This document shows, one piece after another, positions 1 to 9,380 of a stretch of DNA of 64,000 nt. Source of the stretch: an uncultured Sphingomonadaceae bacterium. GTDB lineage: Bacteria; Pseudomonadota; Alphaproteobacteria; Sphingomonadales; Sphingomonadaceae. A program made the position numbers and the translations under genes. The stretch spans positions 496,001 through 560,000 of the forward strand of contig CANMBD010000001.1 of the NCBI GenBank assembly GCA_947495985.1, read 5' to 3'. Every line of letters begins with the position of its first letter. Position 1 is the first letter of the stretch. Below the pieces are notes generated by a model. It ran no database searches. It saw only the letters and a list, made by a program, of their open reading frames with translations, and was not told the origin of the DNA.

Positions 1-342
1 GCCTATTTTTCCGGCCGTGCGATCGGCGGACCAAAGCTGGCACCAACATATAGCCCAAACAAAACCTGGGCGGGATTGATCGGGGGCGTGATTGTGACAG
101 CCTTGTTCAGTTTTGCCCTGCACGTTTACTTTCAACTGCCGTTCCGTCTGGTCCTGCTGAGCATTCCGCTGGCTGTGCTCGCTCAAATGGGAGACTTGTT
201 TGAGAGCCAGATGAAACGCCGGGCAGGGGTCAAGGATAGCGGCACCATATTCCCCGGCCACGGCGGAGTTATGGACAGGCTGGATGGCCTGATTCCGGTC
301 GCACCTGTTGTTGCGATCATCATATTATTTGGCGGCCAATGA
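1..342 (+). CDS. cdsA: Phosphatidate cytidylyltransferase, C-terminal part (5' cut by window)
   Basis: This is the last 113 codons of CdsA, the inner-membrane enzyme that makes CDP-diacylglycerol from phosphatidic acid and CTP for phospholipid synthesis. The family signature is visible: SQMKRRxxVKD followed by PGHGGVMDRLDG, which carries the conserved acidic and glycine residues of the active site. Two hydrophobic segments flank it. The 5' part lies before the window. Its TGA overlaps the ATG of dxr (ATGA), so the two are translationally linked at the head of an envelope and lipid operon. Identification rests on the signature and on the neighbours. Confidence 0.95.
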   Translation, partial: AYFSGRAIGGPKLAPTYSPNKTWAGLIGGVIVTALFSFALHVYFQLPFRLVLLSIPLAVLAQMGDLFESQMKRRAGVKDSGTIFPGHGGVMDRLDGLIPVAPVVAIIILFGGQ

Positions 343-1511
343 ACCACGCATCACTCAGAACTGTTTCCATATTCGGGGCCACCGGCTCTGTCGGTACATC
401 CACGCTCGACCTTATTCGGTTGGAGCGTGACAAATATCGCATTCTTGCACTTTCCGCGAATAGCAATGCTGAAGAGCTGGCGAAGCTGGCCATTGAATTT
501 GACGCTGAGATTGCCGTTATTGCGGATAGCAATCAGTATGAAGCTCTGAAAAGCCTGCTAGCCGGCACAAAAACCGAAGTTGCCGCCGGACCGGACAGGC
601 TGGTTGATGCTGCTGCGCTGAGTGCTGACTGGACAATGGCAGCAATTGTCGGCTGTGCCGGATTGCCGCCGACATTGGCGGCGTTGAAGTGCGGAAAGAC
701 AGTAGCGCTGGCTAATAAAGAGGCTCTGGTTTCCGCTGGTGCGTTGATGATGGCGCAGGCCAGAGAAGCTGGTGCAACGCTGTTACCAGTGGACTCGGAA
801 CATAACGCAATCTTCCAGTCCTTACAGGGCGGGCGCGTTGATCAGGTTCGCAAGATTACGCTTACGGCCAGCGGCGGACCTTTCCGAACATGGTCCAAAG
901 AACAAATGGCGTCGGTTACTCCAGAGCAGGCCGTGGCGCATCCCAATTGGGATATGGGTGCCAAGATATCTGTCGATAGCGCCACCATGATGAACAAGGG
1001 GCTTGAGCTGATCGAGGCCCATCATCTGTTTCCGGTTGGTTTGGAGAATATTGATATATTGGTCCATCCACAATCGGTTATCCATTCCATGGTGGAATAT
1101 AAGGACCGGTCCACATTGGCGCAGTTGGGGTCGCCGGATATGCGCATTCCCATCGCCAGCGCGCTGGCCTGGCCAGAACGCATGACAACTGACTGTTTGC
1201 CGCTTGATCTGGCCAAAATCACACGCTTGGACTTTGAAACGCCTGATCATGATCGCTTTCCAGCAATAAAGCTGGCGCGTGACGCCATAGAGGCCGGTGG
1301 TGCGGTTCCGGCTATATTGAATGCAGCCAATGAAATTGCGGTTGCAGCCTTCCTGAAGAGCGATGTTCAGTTTCTGGAAATCACTGAGATTGTATCGCGC
1401 ATTATTGACAGCTATAGCCCGCCGGTACCCAATGATCTTGTGGATATTTTTGGGATTGATAGAGAAGCGCGGGAACGAACCGCCGCCATGATTGAGGATG
1501 TTAGAGTTTGA
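339..1511 (+). CDS. dxr: 1-deoxy-D-xylulose 5-phosphate reductoisomerase
   Basis: A 390-residue cytosolic enzyme that converts DXP to 2-C-methyl-D-erythritol 4-phosphate with NADPH, the committed step of the MEP isoprenoid pathway. The N-terminal nucleotide-binding loop is FGATGSVGTST (about residues 12-22). The metal-binding stretch DSEHNAIFQ, the TASGGPFR loop, HPNWDMGAKI and HPQSVIHSM are all present. Length is normal for the family. The ATG overlaps the cdsA stop and the TGA overlaps the TTG start of the next gene, so it sits in a tightly coupled operon. The order cdsA-dxr-rseP-bamA is common in Proteobacteria. Confidence 0.97.
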   Translation: MNHASLRTVSIFGATGSVGTSTLDLIRLERDKYRILALSANSNAEELAKLAIEFDAEIAVIADSNQYEALKSLLAGTKTEVAAGPDRLVDAAALSADWTMAAIVGCAGLPPTLAALKCGKTVALANKEALVSAGALMMAQAREAGATLLPVDSEHNAIFQSLQGGRVDQVRKITLTASGGPFRTWSKEQMASVTPEQAVAHPNWDMGAKISVDSATMMNKGLELIEAHHLFPVGLENIDILVHPQSVIHSMVEYKDRSTLAQLGSPDMRIPIASALAWPERMTTDCLPLDLAKITRLDFETPDHDRFPAIKLARDAIEAGGAVPAILNAANEIAVAAFLKSDVQFLEITEIVSRIIDSYSPPVPNDLVDIFGIDREARERTAAMIEDVRV

Positions 1512-2632
1512 CTGAAAATCCAGGCATATTGCTGACTTTATTTGCTTTTTTGCTCACTATCGGTGTGCTCGTCTTCATACATGAAATGGGGCACTATCTG
1601 GTTGGACGCTGGTGCGGCGTAAAAGCTGATACATTTGCCATCGGTTTCGGCAAAGAACTGGTTGGCTGGAATGACAAGCGCGGCACCAGATGGAAAATAT
1701 GCGCATTGCCACTTGGCGGCTATGTTCAGTTTGCTGGCGATATGGATCCCGCCAGTACACCCGGCGACGATTGGCTGAAGCTGCCTCCGGAAGAACGCAA
1801 TCAAACCTTTCAGTCTAAATCCTTATGGCAAAGGGCTGCGATTGTTTTTGCAGGACCAGCGATTAATTTCCTTTTTGCCATTTTGATTTTGGCGGGTTTT
1901 GCTCTGACTTTTGGAGAACCTTACAGGTCGCCCGTAGCTTTTGTGCCGGCTGCCAATTCCGCAGCTGAACAAATGGGAATTCAGGAAGGTGACGTATTTG
2001 TAACCTTTGCTGGTCGTGACATTGAGACATTCGAAGAAATGGCGCAGCAGATAGCAATCCGTCCAAATGAAACGGTTGAAGTTGAAGTTTTGCGTGATGG
2101 TCAAACAGTTGATCTGACTGGTCGAGTTGGCGTTCGATACGAGCAAGACAGATTCGGGAACCGATATGAAATTGGTATGATGGGTTTACCTTTTCCGCCC
2201 CGAAAAATGCGGGAAGTGGGCTTTACCGAAGCGCCGATTGTCGCGGCCAAGCAAACTGGTCAAATTGTTGATGTGATTGTCACAACGCTTGGCCAGGTGA
2301 TTAGTGGCAGGCGTTCGGTCAAAGATCTAGGCGGCCCGTTGAAAATAGCTCAAGTCTCCGGTGAACAATTTGCTGCTGGTTTGAGTTCATTCATATTCTT
2401 TGTAGCGTTAATCTCAATTAACTTAGGGTTCATCAACCTCCTGCCAATCCCCATGCTCGATGGTGGGCATTTGATGTTCTATGCCATAGAGGCGGTCCGG
2501 CGAAAGCCTGCTAATCCTATGGTTCAGGAATGGGCATTTCGATCGGGTTTTGCACTGGTGGTAATGTTCATGTTGGTGGTGACGTTTAATGATTTAGCCT
2601 CTTTTGGATTATTCAGGGCAATCTCTGGTTAA
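1508..2632 (+). CDS. rseP: RIP site-2 metalloprotease RseP
   Basis: A 374-residue multi-pass inner-membrane zinc protease of the site-2 family; in E. coli its relative cleaves the anti-sigma factor RseA. The zinc motif HEMGH is at residues 25-29 in the first membrane helix, and the second motif NLLPIPMLDGGH is in a C-terminal helix. A single PDZ domain lies around residues 150-205, whereas E. coli RseP has two, so the protein is shorter than the 450-residue enterobacterial form. I take a TTG start overlapping the dxr stop (TTGA), because the N-terminal helix with HEMGH needs it. The anti-sigma substrate is not in this window. Confidence 0.95.
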   Translation: MTENPGILLTLFAFLLTIGVLVFIHEMGHYLVGRWCGVKADTFAIGFGKELVGWNDKRGTRWKICALPLGGYVQFAGDMDPASTPGDDWLKLPPEERNQTFQSKSLWQRAAIVFAGPAINFLFAILILAGFALTFGEPYRSPVAFVPAANSAAEQMGIQEGDVFVTFAGRDIETFEEMAQQIAIRPNETVEVEVLRDGQTVDLTGRVGVRYEQDRFGNRYEIGMMGLPFPPRKMREVGFTEAPIVAAKQTGQIVDVIVTTLGQVISGRRSVKDLGGPLKIAQVSGEQFAAGLSSFIFFVALISINLGFINLLPIPMLDGGHLMFYAIEAVRRKPANPMVQEWAFRSGFALVVMFMLVVTFNDLASFGLFRAISG

Positions 2633-2733
2633 CAGCCTGTTGATTGACCATTGATTGATCGCTCCGGTTGGGGCAGGGGGTTTCGCAAAACTTGATGCAT
2701 TTATGCACTGGTTAGTATTTTTGAGTTTTAGGC

Positions 2734-5499
2734 GTGAAAGCGAGTTTGTCTGTGAAGCATAAAAAACGGCTCCTGCCCATGTTGTTGAGTGGTACCATAT
2801 TGGCAGGCATTTCGGTGCCGGCCTATGCACAGGAGGCGCCAGCGGTTGAGCCTGTTCTGCCTGTCGACAACACGATCAGATCCATCGTGGTAAACGGCTC
2901 TCAGCGGCTGGAATCGGGCACTGTCCTTTCTTACATGAAATTACGTGTCGGGCAGACCTACACGCAGGAAGCTGCCGACCAAGCGCTCAAGGACCTGTTC
3001 GAAACAGAATTATTCAAGGATGTCAGCATCCGTAACAATGCCGGTGCGGTTGTTATCGAGGTTGTTGAAAACCCTGTGATCAATCGGATATTGCTGGAAG
3101 GCAACAAGCGGATCAAAGAGGACAAAATCCGTCCGGAAATCCGCTTGGCACCGCGACAGATTTTCACTCGTTCCAAAGTACGAGCTGACGTGGCCCGGAT
3201 CGTCGAGCTATACAAACGCAAGGGCCGGTTTGCGGCCAGTGTTGAGCCAAAAATGGTTCAACTTGACCAGAACCGTGTTGATATTGTTTTTGAAGTCAAT
3301 GAAGGCCCGAAATCCAAGGTTCAGCAGATCAACATCATCGGAAATGAAGTGTTTTCGGATGGCAAGCTGCGCGGCGAGATGGCGACGAAACAGGCCCGTT
3401 TTTACCGTTTTTTCAGTTCGAGCGATACCTATGACCCGGATCGGCTTGCTTTTGACCAACAGAAGCTGCGGCAATTCTACCTGACCGAAGGTTATGCGGA
3501 TTTTCGCGTAATTTCAGCGGTGGCGGAGCTGACACCGGACAAAAAAGACTTTATCATCACCTACGTTGTGGAGGAGGGCGATCGCTACAAATTTGGCGAC
3601 GTTACAGTTGAAAGCGAAATTCGCGATTTCACTTCAGAAACGTTGACCCCGCTTTTACCGATGAAGGAAGGCGATTTTTACAACGCGAAGCAAGTCGAAG
3701 ACACAGTGGAAAACCTGTCCGAGACAGCTGGCCTGTTTGGCTACGCCTTTGCCGATGTCCGACCAGAATTTACGCGCGACAAAGACACTTTGACCATGGG
3801 GATTAACTTTCAGGTTGCCGAGAGTGATCGGGTCTACGTCGAGCGCATTGATATTAATGGTAATACGCTAACCGTCGACAAAGTGGTCCGGCGCGAATTC
3901 CGGTTAAATGAAGGTGATGCGTTTAACAGTTTTCAGGTCAAACGCTCCGCCAATCGGATCAAGTCTCTTGGCTTTTTCCAGGATGAACTGGAAATTGAAC
4001 AGAAGCAGGGCAGTGCACCCGACCGGATCATATTGGAAGCCAATGTAGAAGAACGGGCGACTGGTGAATTGCAGCTGTCGGCCGGTTTCTCCAGTGTTGA
4101 GAACTTCATTCTTCAGGCCTCTGTCCGCCAACGGAACTTCCGCGGTAAAGGTCAGGAACTGCGGGCAAGTGTCAGCTATTCCAGTTTCTCTCAGGCAATT
4201 GAATTTGGATTCACGGAACCCTATTTGTTCGATCGGAATATTGCGGTTGGTGTGGATGTCTTTCGCCGTGATTTGAACAGTTTCAACTTTGTCGGCAATG
4301 ATCGTGAGACGACATTTGAGCAGCTGACAACCGGTTTCCAGGTTCGTGCAGGCGTGCCGATCACCGAGTATCTATCCGCTTCACTACGCTACGGCCTCAG
4401 TTTCGACGACGTGACCCTGGATAGAGATTTGTTTTTCACAGACTCTAATAGTGATGGCACTCGCGGAAACAGCGCTGATGATACTTGTGATCCGTTGGTC
4501 GCAGGCCGTTTTCTATGCGATGCGCTCGGTAAACGCACCACCTCCTCAATCGGCGCGTCGCTGATCTATGATGATCGCGATAACCGAGTTCGCCCGACGC
4601 GCGGTCAAACTATCGTCGGCAGTCTAGATTTTGCTGGTTTGGGAGGCAGCGTCAAATATCTGCGAGGGCGGCTAAATGCAGCAAAATATTGGCGCCCCTT
4701 TGGCCAGTTTATTTTCTCGATAAGCGGTGAGGCAGGATATATTCATCCGCTGGAAAATCGCGGCAGTCCGGCTGATGGGATTGATGATATCCGCTTAACC
4801 GACCGTTTTTTCCTTGGTGAACCGCAAATTCGTGGCTTTGGTATTCGCGGTGTTGGTCCCCGGGTGGTCCGGAATTTCACCCAGCCTGCGCTGGATGATA
4901 ATGGCAATCCATTTAACCAGATCATCATCAACGAAAATCAACGCACAGATGACGCAATCGGCGGGCGGGCATATTATTTGGCGCGGGCTGAATTGGAGAT
5001 TCCCCTTGGTTCTGGAGCCCGTGAGTTAGGTTTGAGGCCTTCGATCTTTGTTGATGCTGGTGCGGTATTTAAAGTCACCACTCCGATTTTGCAAAATCCT
5101 CAGTTTGTTGGAAGACTTCAGGAACGCGACGCGAACGGTGCTGGCGTAACAATAGGGCGTGTTGATGATACTGGCGCACCCGTTCTTGATACAAATGGTG
5201 TGCAGATTCAGGACCCGGTTTTTGTTGATAATGCTCTGGGCTTCTTGAGAACAGATCCTAATGGCAACGCTATCATTACGCCGCAAGCCACTGACGCCAA
5301 TGGTAATCCATTTCCGGTCGCCACCACATTCACAGAAAGCTTCTTTGGCGATACTGCCAGTCCCCGTGTTTCCGTTGGCATAGGTGTCAACTGGAATTCC
5401 CCATTCGGTCCATTCAGGATTGATGTCGCCCGCGCTTTGCTGAAAGAGCCCGGCGATGATACTAAGCTATTTACTTTCAATGTAGGAACACAATTCTAA
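2734..5499 (+). CDS. bamA: Outer membrane protein assembly factor BamA
   Basis: A 921-residue outer-membrane protein that folds and inserts beta-barrel proteins. It has a Sec signal peptide ending near AYAQ (about residue 33), a series of POTRA repeats (about residues 45-430) and a C-terminal 16-strand barrel ending in the aromatic FNVGTQF expected of outer-membrane proteins. The barrel contains long loops rich in D, N and G, with repeated DxNGNPF-like stretches (about residues 725-880), which make it longer than E. coli BamA (810). The start is GTG at 2734. A 101-base gap separates it from rseP, so it may have its own promoter. The stop overlaps the next ATG (TAATG). Confidence 0.96.
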   Translation: MKASLSVKHKKRLLPMLLSGTILAGISVPAYAQEAPAVEPVLPVDNTIRSIVVNGSQRLESGTVLSYMKLRVGQTYTQEAADQALKDLFETELFKDVSIRNNAGAVVIEVVENPVINRILLEGNKRIKEDKIRPEIRLAPRQIFTRSKVRADVARIVELYKRKGRFAASVEPKMVQLDQNRVDIVFEVNEGPKSKVQQINIIGNEVFSDGKLRGEMATKQARFYRFFSSSDTYDPDRLAFDQQKLRQFYLTEGYADFRVISAVAELTPDKKDFIITYVVEEGDRYKFGDVTVESEIRDFTSETLTPLLPMKEGDFYNAKQVEDTVENLSETAGLFGYAFADVRPEFTRDKDTLTMGINFQVAESDRVYVERIDINGNTLTVDKVVRREFRLNEGDAFNSFQVKRSANRIKSLGFFQDELEIEQKQGSAPDRIILEANVEERATGELQLSAGFSSVENFILQASVRQRNFRGKGQELRASVSYSSFSQAIEFGFTEPYLFDRNIAVGVDVFRRDLNSFNFVGNDRETTFEQLTTGFQVRAGVPITEYLSASLRYGLSFDDVTLDRDLFFTDSNSDGTRGNSADDTCDPLVAGRFLCDALGKRTTSSIGASLIYDDRDNRVRPTRGQTIVGSLDFAGLGGSVKYLRGRLNAAKYWRPFGQFIFSISGEAGYIHPLENRGSPADGIDDIRLTDRFFLGEPQIRGFGIRGVGPRVVRNFTQPALDDNGNPFNQIIINENQRTDDAIGGRAYYLARAELEIPLGSGARELGLRPSIFVDAGAVFKVTTPILQNPQFVGRLQERDANGAGVTIGRVDDTGAPVLDTNGVQIQDPVFVDNALGFLRTDPNGNAIITPQATDANGNPFPVATTFTESFFGDTASPRVSVGIGVNWNSPFGPFRIDVARALLKEPGDDTKLFTFNVGTQF

Positions 5500-6152
5500 T
5501 GACATTTTCAACCAAGACACTTTTGAAATCGGCGGCATTGGCCGTTGCAACCTTGTCTGTCCCAGCGGTTGTTGCCTCGCCGGCAGCTGCGCAGTCCAGA
5601 ACCAGCATCGGCGTTGCCAATTATGAAGCGGCAGTTGTTCGGTCACAGGCTTACCGGACGGCCGTGGAGCAGATGAAAACAACCTATAAGGCAGATATTG
5701 ACGCGACAAATGCGCGCGCAACTGCATTGCAGACAGAGCTGAAGCCTTTGGTAGACGCTTATAACGCGGCTGTTCAGCAGCCAGGTGCTACAGCGCAGAC
5801 GGTGCAACCACAGGCACAGGCATTGCAACAGAAGCGTCAATCTGGCCAGCAAGAGCTTGCTCGTCTGCAACAGCGTGTCACATTGGCGACAGCTTATGTG
5901 GAAGAGCAGGTCGGCATGAAACTTAACGACGCGATCAAGGCGGCGATGAAAGCTAAAAATGTTGATCTTGTGCTGCAACCTCAAGCTATTGTCGCACGCG
6001 AACCTTATGTTGATATTACCGAATCCATCGTAGCGGAACTCAACAAGCTGGTTCCTTCTGCAACGATAACACCGCCAGCCGGTTGGAAACCTGGTCAGGC
6101 GCAACAGCAGGCACAGCAGCCGGCCGCAACTGAACAACCTTCCGGTCGTTAA
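5499..6152 (+). CDS. OmpH/Skp-family periplasmic chaperone
   Basis: A 217-residue exported protein of the OmpH (Skp) family, which holds unfolded outer-membrane proteins in the periplasm on their way to BamA. A signal peptide ends near SPAAAQ (about residue 32). The core is a long, alanine- and glutamine-rich helical region, as expected for the Skp tentacles. The C-terminal tail is Q- and P-rich and probably disordered. Its ATG shares bases with the bamA stop codon, so it is co-translated with the machine it serves. The family is clear from position and character; individual Skp residues are poorly conserved. Confidence 0.9.
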   Translation: MTFSTKTLLKSAALAVATLSVPAVVASPAAAQSRTSIGVANYEAAVVRSQAYRTAVEQMKTTYKADIDATNARATALQTELKPLVDAYNAAVQQPGATAQTVQPQAQALQQKRQSGQQELARLQQRVTLATAYVEEQVGMKLNDAIKAAMKAKNVDLVLQPQAIVAREPYVDITESIVAELNKLVPSATITPPAGWKPGQAQQQAQQPAATEQPSGR

Positions 6153-6160
6153 TCGCTGCC

Positions 6161-6619
6161 ATGTCTGAATCGCTGGATTATGACGTCACCAAGGTGATGG
6201 CGGTGCTACCGCACCGCTATCCGATGTTGCTGGTCGATCGAGTGGAAGAACTGGTCAAGGACGAATCGATTCGGGCTGTGAAAGCCGTCACGATGAACGA
6301 AGGATTCTTCCAGGGGCATTTCCCCGGACGACCGATCATGCCAGGTGTTATGATTGTCGAGGCCTTGGCTCAGGCTGCCGGCGTTTTGGCGATGGAAAGC
6401 TTTGGATTGGTTGGTTCTGGCAAGCTTGTCTATTTTATGGCGATTGACGGGGCAAAATTCCGCAATCCCGTGGAACCAGGCTGTTTGCTGTCGCTCAATG
6501 TTGAATTTGTGCAGAAACGTCCGCGGGTCTGCAAATTCTCCGGGAAAGCGATGATTGGCGACAAATTGGCCGCCGAAGCCAGTTTTACAGCCATGATCGC
6601 TGATCCGCCCAGTTCATAA
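6161..6619 (+). CDS. fabZ: 3-hydroxyacyl-ACP dehydratase FabZ
   Basis: A 152-residue hot-dog fold enzyme that dehydrates 3-hydroxyacyl-ACP in fatty-acid elongation. The catalytic segment [20 protein letters not shown] carries the active-site His at residue 53 and Glu at residue 67, and [13 protein letters not shown] near the N terminus is typical. It starts 8 bases after ompH. In E. coli fabZ lies between lpxD and lpxA; here the lpx genes do not flank it, and the next gene is rpmE. Confidence 0.97.
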   Translation: MSESLDYDVTKVMAVLPHRYPMLLVDRVEELVKDESIRAVKAVTMNEGFFQGHFPGRPIMPGVMIVEALAQAAGVLAMESFGLVGSGKLVYFMAIDGAKFRNPVEPGCLLSLNVEFVQKRPRVCKFSGKAMIGDKLAAEASFTAMIADPPSS

Positions 6620-6739
6620 TTGGGCGGATAGACGACAAAAGAATCTTGCACTTTGGAGCGGCGGCAGTTAATGCGCCGCTTCGCATTCTATTACACGCTT
6701 AGGGAACTGGTCGGAAACCAGCCCGCTTTGGAGCAAAAA

Positions 6740-6970
6740 ATGAAAAAAGATACGCATCCCGACTATCACATGATCAAGGTCCAGATGACCGATGGCACTG
6801 TGTTCGAAACCCGCTCTACCTGGGGCAAAGAGGGCGAAACTTTGCAGCTTGATATTGATCCGACGTCGCATCCAGCTTGGACTGGCGGCAACCAGCGCCT
6901 TATGGATGCTGGCGGTCAGGTTGCACGTTTCAACAAGCGTTTCGGCGGTTTGTCACTCAAGAAAAACTAA
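6740..6970 (+). CDS. rpmE: 50S ribosomal protein L31
   Basis: A 76-residue ribosomal protein. The start is ATG 6740 ([10 protein letters not shown]), which has a GGAG 6 bases upstream and gives the normal L31 length; an in-frame upstream ATG at 6653 would add 29 unrelated residues. The sequence lacks the four zinc cysteines, so it is a C-minus form. The ending [10 protein letters not shown]...RFNKRFGGL is characteristic. It lies 120 bases after fabZ, so it may have a separate transcript. Confidence 0.95.
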   Translation: MKKDTHPDYHMIKVQMTDGTVFETRSTWGKEGETLQLDIDPTSHPAWTGGNQRLMDAGGQVARFNKRFGGLSLKKN

Positions 6971-6979
6971 GCTTCGTTT

Positions 6980-7000
6980 GCAGAGGTTTAGGGCCTCTGC
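6980..7000. other. Perfect 7-bp hairpin between convergent rpmE and pxpC
   Basis: GCAGAGG at 6980-6986 pairs exactly with CCTCTGC at 6994-7000 around a 7-base loop. It fills the short gap between the rpmE stop and the end of the oppositely oriented pxpC. There is no U-run on either side, so it is not a standard intrinsic terminator; it may act as an RNA 3'-end stabiliser or a weak terminator. Confidence 0.4.
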
Positions 7001-7948
7001 TCACCATAAGCTAACGGCACCAAGCCATGGCGTGAGAAGCGACAGCTTCTGGCGATAAATTTCTGTTGCCCGCTGACATGAGATTTTTACGAACTGGATT
7101 TCCGAACCTGGGCGCAGTTGCCCGATCAGGTGGCGATCGGCCCTTATGACTTGTGCTATTCGCGGATAGCCCCCGGTTGTTTGCGCATCTGGTCCGAGCA
7201 AGAAAGGCTCTCCGTCCGGTGGGCACTGGATTGTGCCCGGAAACACCGGCGCGCTTTGCATCTCTTCGTCATTCTCCATTTCGAGGACAATGCCATGCAA
7301 ATTGAGCCCCATCCGATTAGCTCTTCGTCCGGCCTGAAACTTTTCTTCAAATAGTTTATTTTGAGAATAGAGAGTTAAGGCCGAAATTTCGGGTCCAGCG
7401 GTCACTCGAATGATATATTTCCCGGACAGGTTGGGGCGCAACTCGATGGGTGTTTTCGTAGCCGTCGGATCAGGTTCAGATTTCCCTGTCCACTGGACCT
7501 CGTCCCCGGCTTGCAAGGCGCGACCATGAAAACCTCCTAATCCGGCGCCGAGATAGGTGGATTGACCGCCTAAAAGAGACTGGGCGTCTATTTTTCCCGC
7601 GACAGCGAGATAGGATCTACATCCCTGATCTGCCGGACCGATATGAATCTCGTCGCCGGGTTTTATATGAATCCGTTTGTGCAACGATTGATCTTCGCCG
7701 TTGATGCGGAAAAATGAGGCGGCGCCTGTTAAAGCCATAGCACTATGTTTTTCGGCCACAAATTTGGCATCATCCAGAGTGATTTCGATCGCAATCGCGC
7801 CTGCCGCTTCGCCGACCAGATGATTGGCCAGGGCGAGGGACAGGCAATCTGCCGCTCCGGCTGCAGGCATACCTATGTGCCTATGGCTGGAGAATGGGGA
7901 ACCTTGCAAAGTCGTTTGCAAGCCGGGTTTGACAACAGTGAGACTCAT
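7001..7948 (-). CDS. pxpC: 5-oxoprolinase subunit C (carboxyltransferase/AHS2 domain family)
   Basis: A 315-residue cytosolic protein of the KipA/AHS2 family. With PxpA and PxpB it forms the ATP-dependent prokaryotic 5-oxoprolinase, which opens 5-oxo-L-proline to glutamate. The N terminus VVKPGLQTTLQGSPFSSHRHIGMPAAG matches the family pattern of a G-x-x-T-x-Q/D stretch followed by a GxPxxGAxD-like loop, and the LGGQSTYLGAGLGG loop is also typical. The ATG overlaps the pxpB stop (ATGA). It is last in the operon. The name allophanate hydrolase subunit 2 was used earlier for such proteins. Confidence 0.92.
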   Translation of the reverse strand: MSLTVVKPGLQTTLQGSPFSSHRHIGMPAAGAADCLSLALANHLVGEAAGAIAIEITLDDAKFVAEKHSAMALTGAASFFRINGEDQSLHKRIHIKPGDEIHIGPADQGCRSYLAVAGKIDAQSLLGGQSTYLGAGLGGFHGRALQAGDEVQWTGKSEPDPTATKTPIELRPNLSGKYIIRVTAGPEISALTLYSQNKLFEEKFQAGRRANRMGLNLHGIVLEMENDEEMQSAPVFPGTIQCPPDGEPFLLGPDAQTTGGYPRIAQVIRADRHLIGQLRPGSEIQFVKISCQRATEIYRQKLSLLTPWLGAVSLW

Positions 7949-8625
7949 TCGCCCGGTTCTCTGGAATATTGTTCTTCGGCAATTTTTTCAAATTCGGCTT
8001 TATCAATTGATCTGAATGATACGACTTGATTGGCAGACAAGAGTGCGGGTTGGTTGTTCTCGGGACGAAACAGTTGAACAGGTGTGCGGCCAATAATCGG
8101 CCAGCCACCCGGGCTGCTAAAAGAATAGATGCAGCTCTGGTCACCAATGATACCGATCGAACCTGCCTCCACTTGCTGTCGGGGTTTTGGCAATCTGCCG
8201 ATTTTAGCAATTTCCTCCTGGCATCGCAGATAAGCAAAACCAGGCATGAAACCGAGCATCGTCACAGTGAAAGACAGATTGCTGTGCCATGCAATCAATG
8301 CTTCGGGAGACATTCCCATTTTGTCGGCTATCCATTCCTGGTCGGGGGCGAATATTTTGTCATAACAAACTGGAACTGCGATGGGTTCTATTTGCGGCAC
8401 TGCGGCGGCCAGCGGTTTCAGTAGTTGTTCACGAAGCAGGTGGGACGCTTCATCGGGCGTGATCTGGGCAGGATCAAACTGTACGGCAACACTTTCCAGG
8501 CCGGGAACAATCTCCCGCCATATGGTTTGCTGCCTTAAGGCAGAGCTCGCGGCTTGAACGGCGTCGAGGTCACCCAATTGGCAAAAAAGGGTGTCATCGA
8601 ATATGTGAATGTCGACAATATTCAC
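7945..8625 (-). CDS. pxpB: 5-oxoprolinase subunit B (KipI/AHS1 family)
   Basis: A 226-residue cytosolic protein of the KipI/AHS1 family, partner of PxpC in 5-oxoprolinase. The conserved block MLGFMPGFAYL, followed by LPRL-like KIGRLPKPR, then GSIGIIGDQSCIYSFSSPGGW, is diagnostic. The start is GTG overlapping the pxpA stop (GTGA). The B. subtilis homologue KipI was first known as an inhibitor of the sporulation kinase KinA. In this gene set the metabolic role is the better call. Confidence 0.93.
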   Translation of the reverse strand: MNIVDIHIFDDTLFCQLGDLDAVQAASSALRQQTIWREIVPGLESVAVQFDPAQITPDEASHLLREQLLKPLAAAVPQIEPIAVPVCYDKIFAPDQEWIADKMGMSPEALIAWHSNLSFTVTMLGFMPGFAYLRCQEEIAKIGRLPKPRQQVEAGSIGIIGDQSCIYSFSSPGGWPIIGRTPVQLFRPENNQPALLSANQVVSFRSIDKAEFEKIAEEQYSREPGE

Positions 8626-9380
8626 GCTTCCGGTGCCGCAATGGATATGCCTTCAAGCTCCAGTGCGCGCCGCATTGCCTTAGCGGTTTCCAGTGCGCCG
8701 TCGCTGTCGGAATGAAGGCATAGCGTTTCGGCAGGGATTATCTTTGGTGTATTCCCGGCCGCCGTGATGGGTTGCCCTTTGACCAAAGCCAGTCCCTGTT
8801 TCACGCGCTCGGCATCATTGGCGATAATGGCTCCTGCTTCCGTGCGAGAAACGAGGCGAGAATGCTGCGTATATTGCCGGTCAATAAATGCCTCGGCAAT
8901 AAAACGAACGCCGTTTTTGGCGGCTTTTTGATGCAGCGTAGATCCCGCCATACTGACCAGCGCAAGTTTCTCCATTCGGGTGACTTCGACCAGGATATCC
9001 GCCAGTATTTCATCGTCCTGTGCATCGTTATAAAGCGCGCCATGCGGTTTCAGATGCGTGATATCTGCCGCTACCTCTTTCGCTACAGCCTTGATTGCCT
9101 CCACCTGCTCCAGCAAACTGGCCTTCAATTTGGCAGGTTCAATCGTCATGCTCTGCCGACCGAAATTGGCGCGGTCGGGATAAGAGGGATGGGCACCCGC
9201 TGACACGCCTTTTTCTTTCGCGGCAACCAGCATCGCCCGCATCGTCTTGAGCGATCCGGCATGACCACCGCAGGCAATGTTACAGCTGGAAACAACGTCC
9301 ATAATCGCGATATCGCGCGCCATGGCTTCGGCGCTGTCGTCCTCTCCCAGGTCAGCATTTAGGTCGATCGTGACAGTCAT
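8622..9380 (-). CDS. pxpA: 5-oxoprolinase subunit A (LamB/YcsF family)
   Basis: A protein of about 252 residues of the LamB/YcsF family, a divalent-metal TIM-barrel-like subunit of 5-oxoprolinase. The N terminus IDLNADLGED and the segments SCNIACGGHAG, GAHPSYPD and HLKPHGALYND hold the conserved acidic and His residues. I start it at ATG 9380, which overlaps the transporter stop (ATGA) and gives the usual MTVxIDLNADLGE beginning; an in-frame ATG at 9389 is possible. It is co-translated with the transporter upstream and with pxpB downstream. Confidence 0.94.
   Translation of the reverse strand: MTVTIDLNADLGEDDSAEAMARDIAIMDVVSSCNIACGGHAGSLKTMRAMLVAAKEKGVSAGAHPSYPDRANFGRQSMTIEPAKLKASLLEQVEAIKAVAKEVAADITHLKPHGALYNDAQDDEILADILVEVTRMEKLALVSMAGSTLHQKAAKNGVRFIAEAFIDRQYTQHSRLVSRTEAGAIIANDAERVKQGLALVKGQPITAAGNTPKIIPAETLCLHSDSDGALETAKAMRRALELEGISIAAPEA

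Noticed and set aside
6980..7000. Intrinsic terminator between rpmE and pxpC
   Set aside because: The 7-bp stem is perfect, but there is no U-run in either direction, so I list it only as a hairpin.
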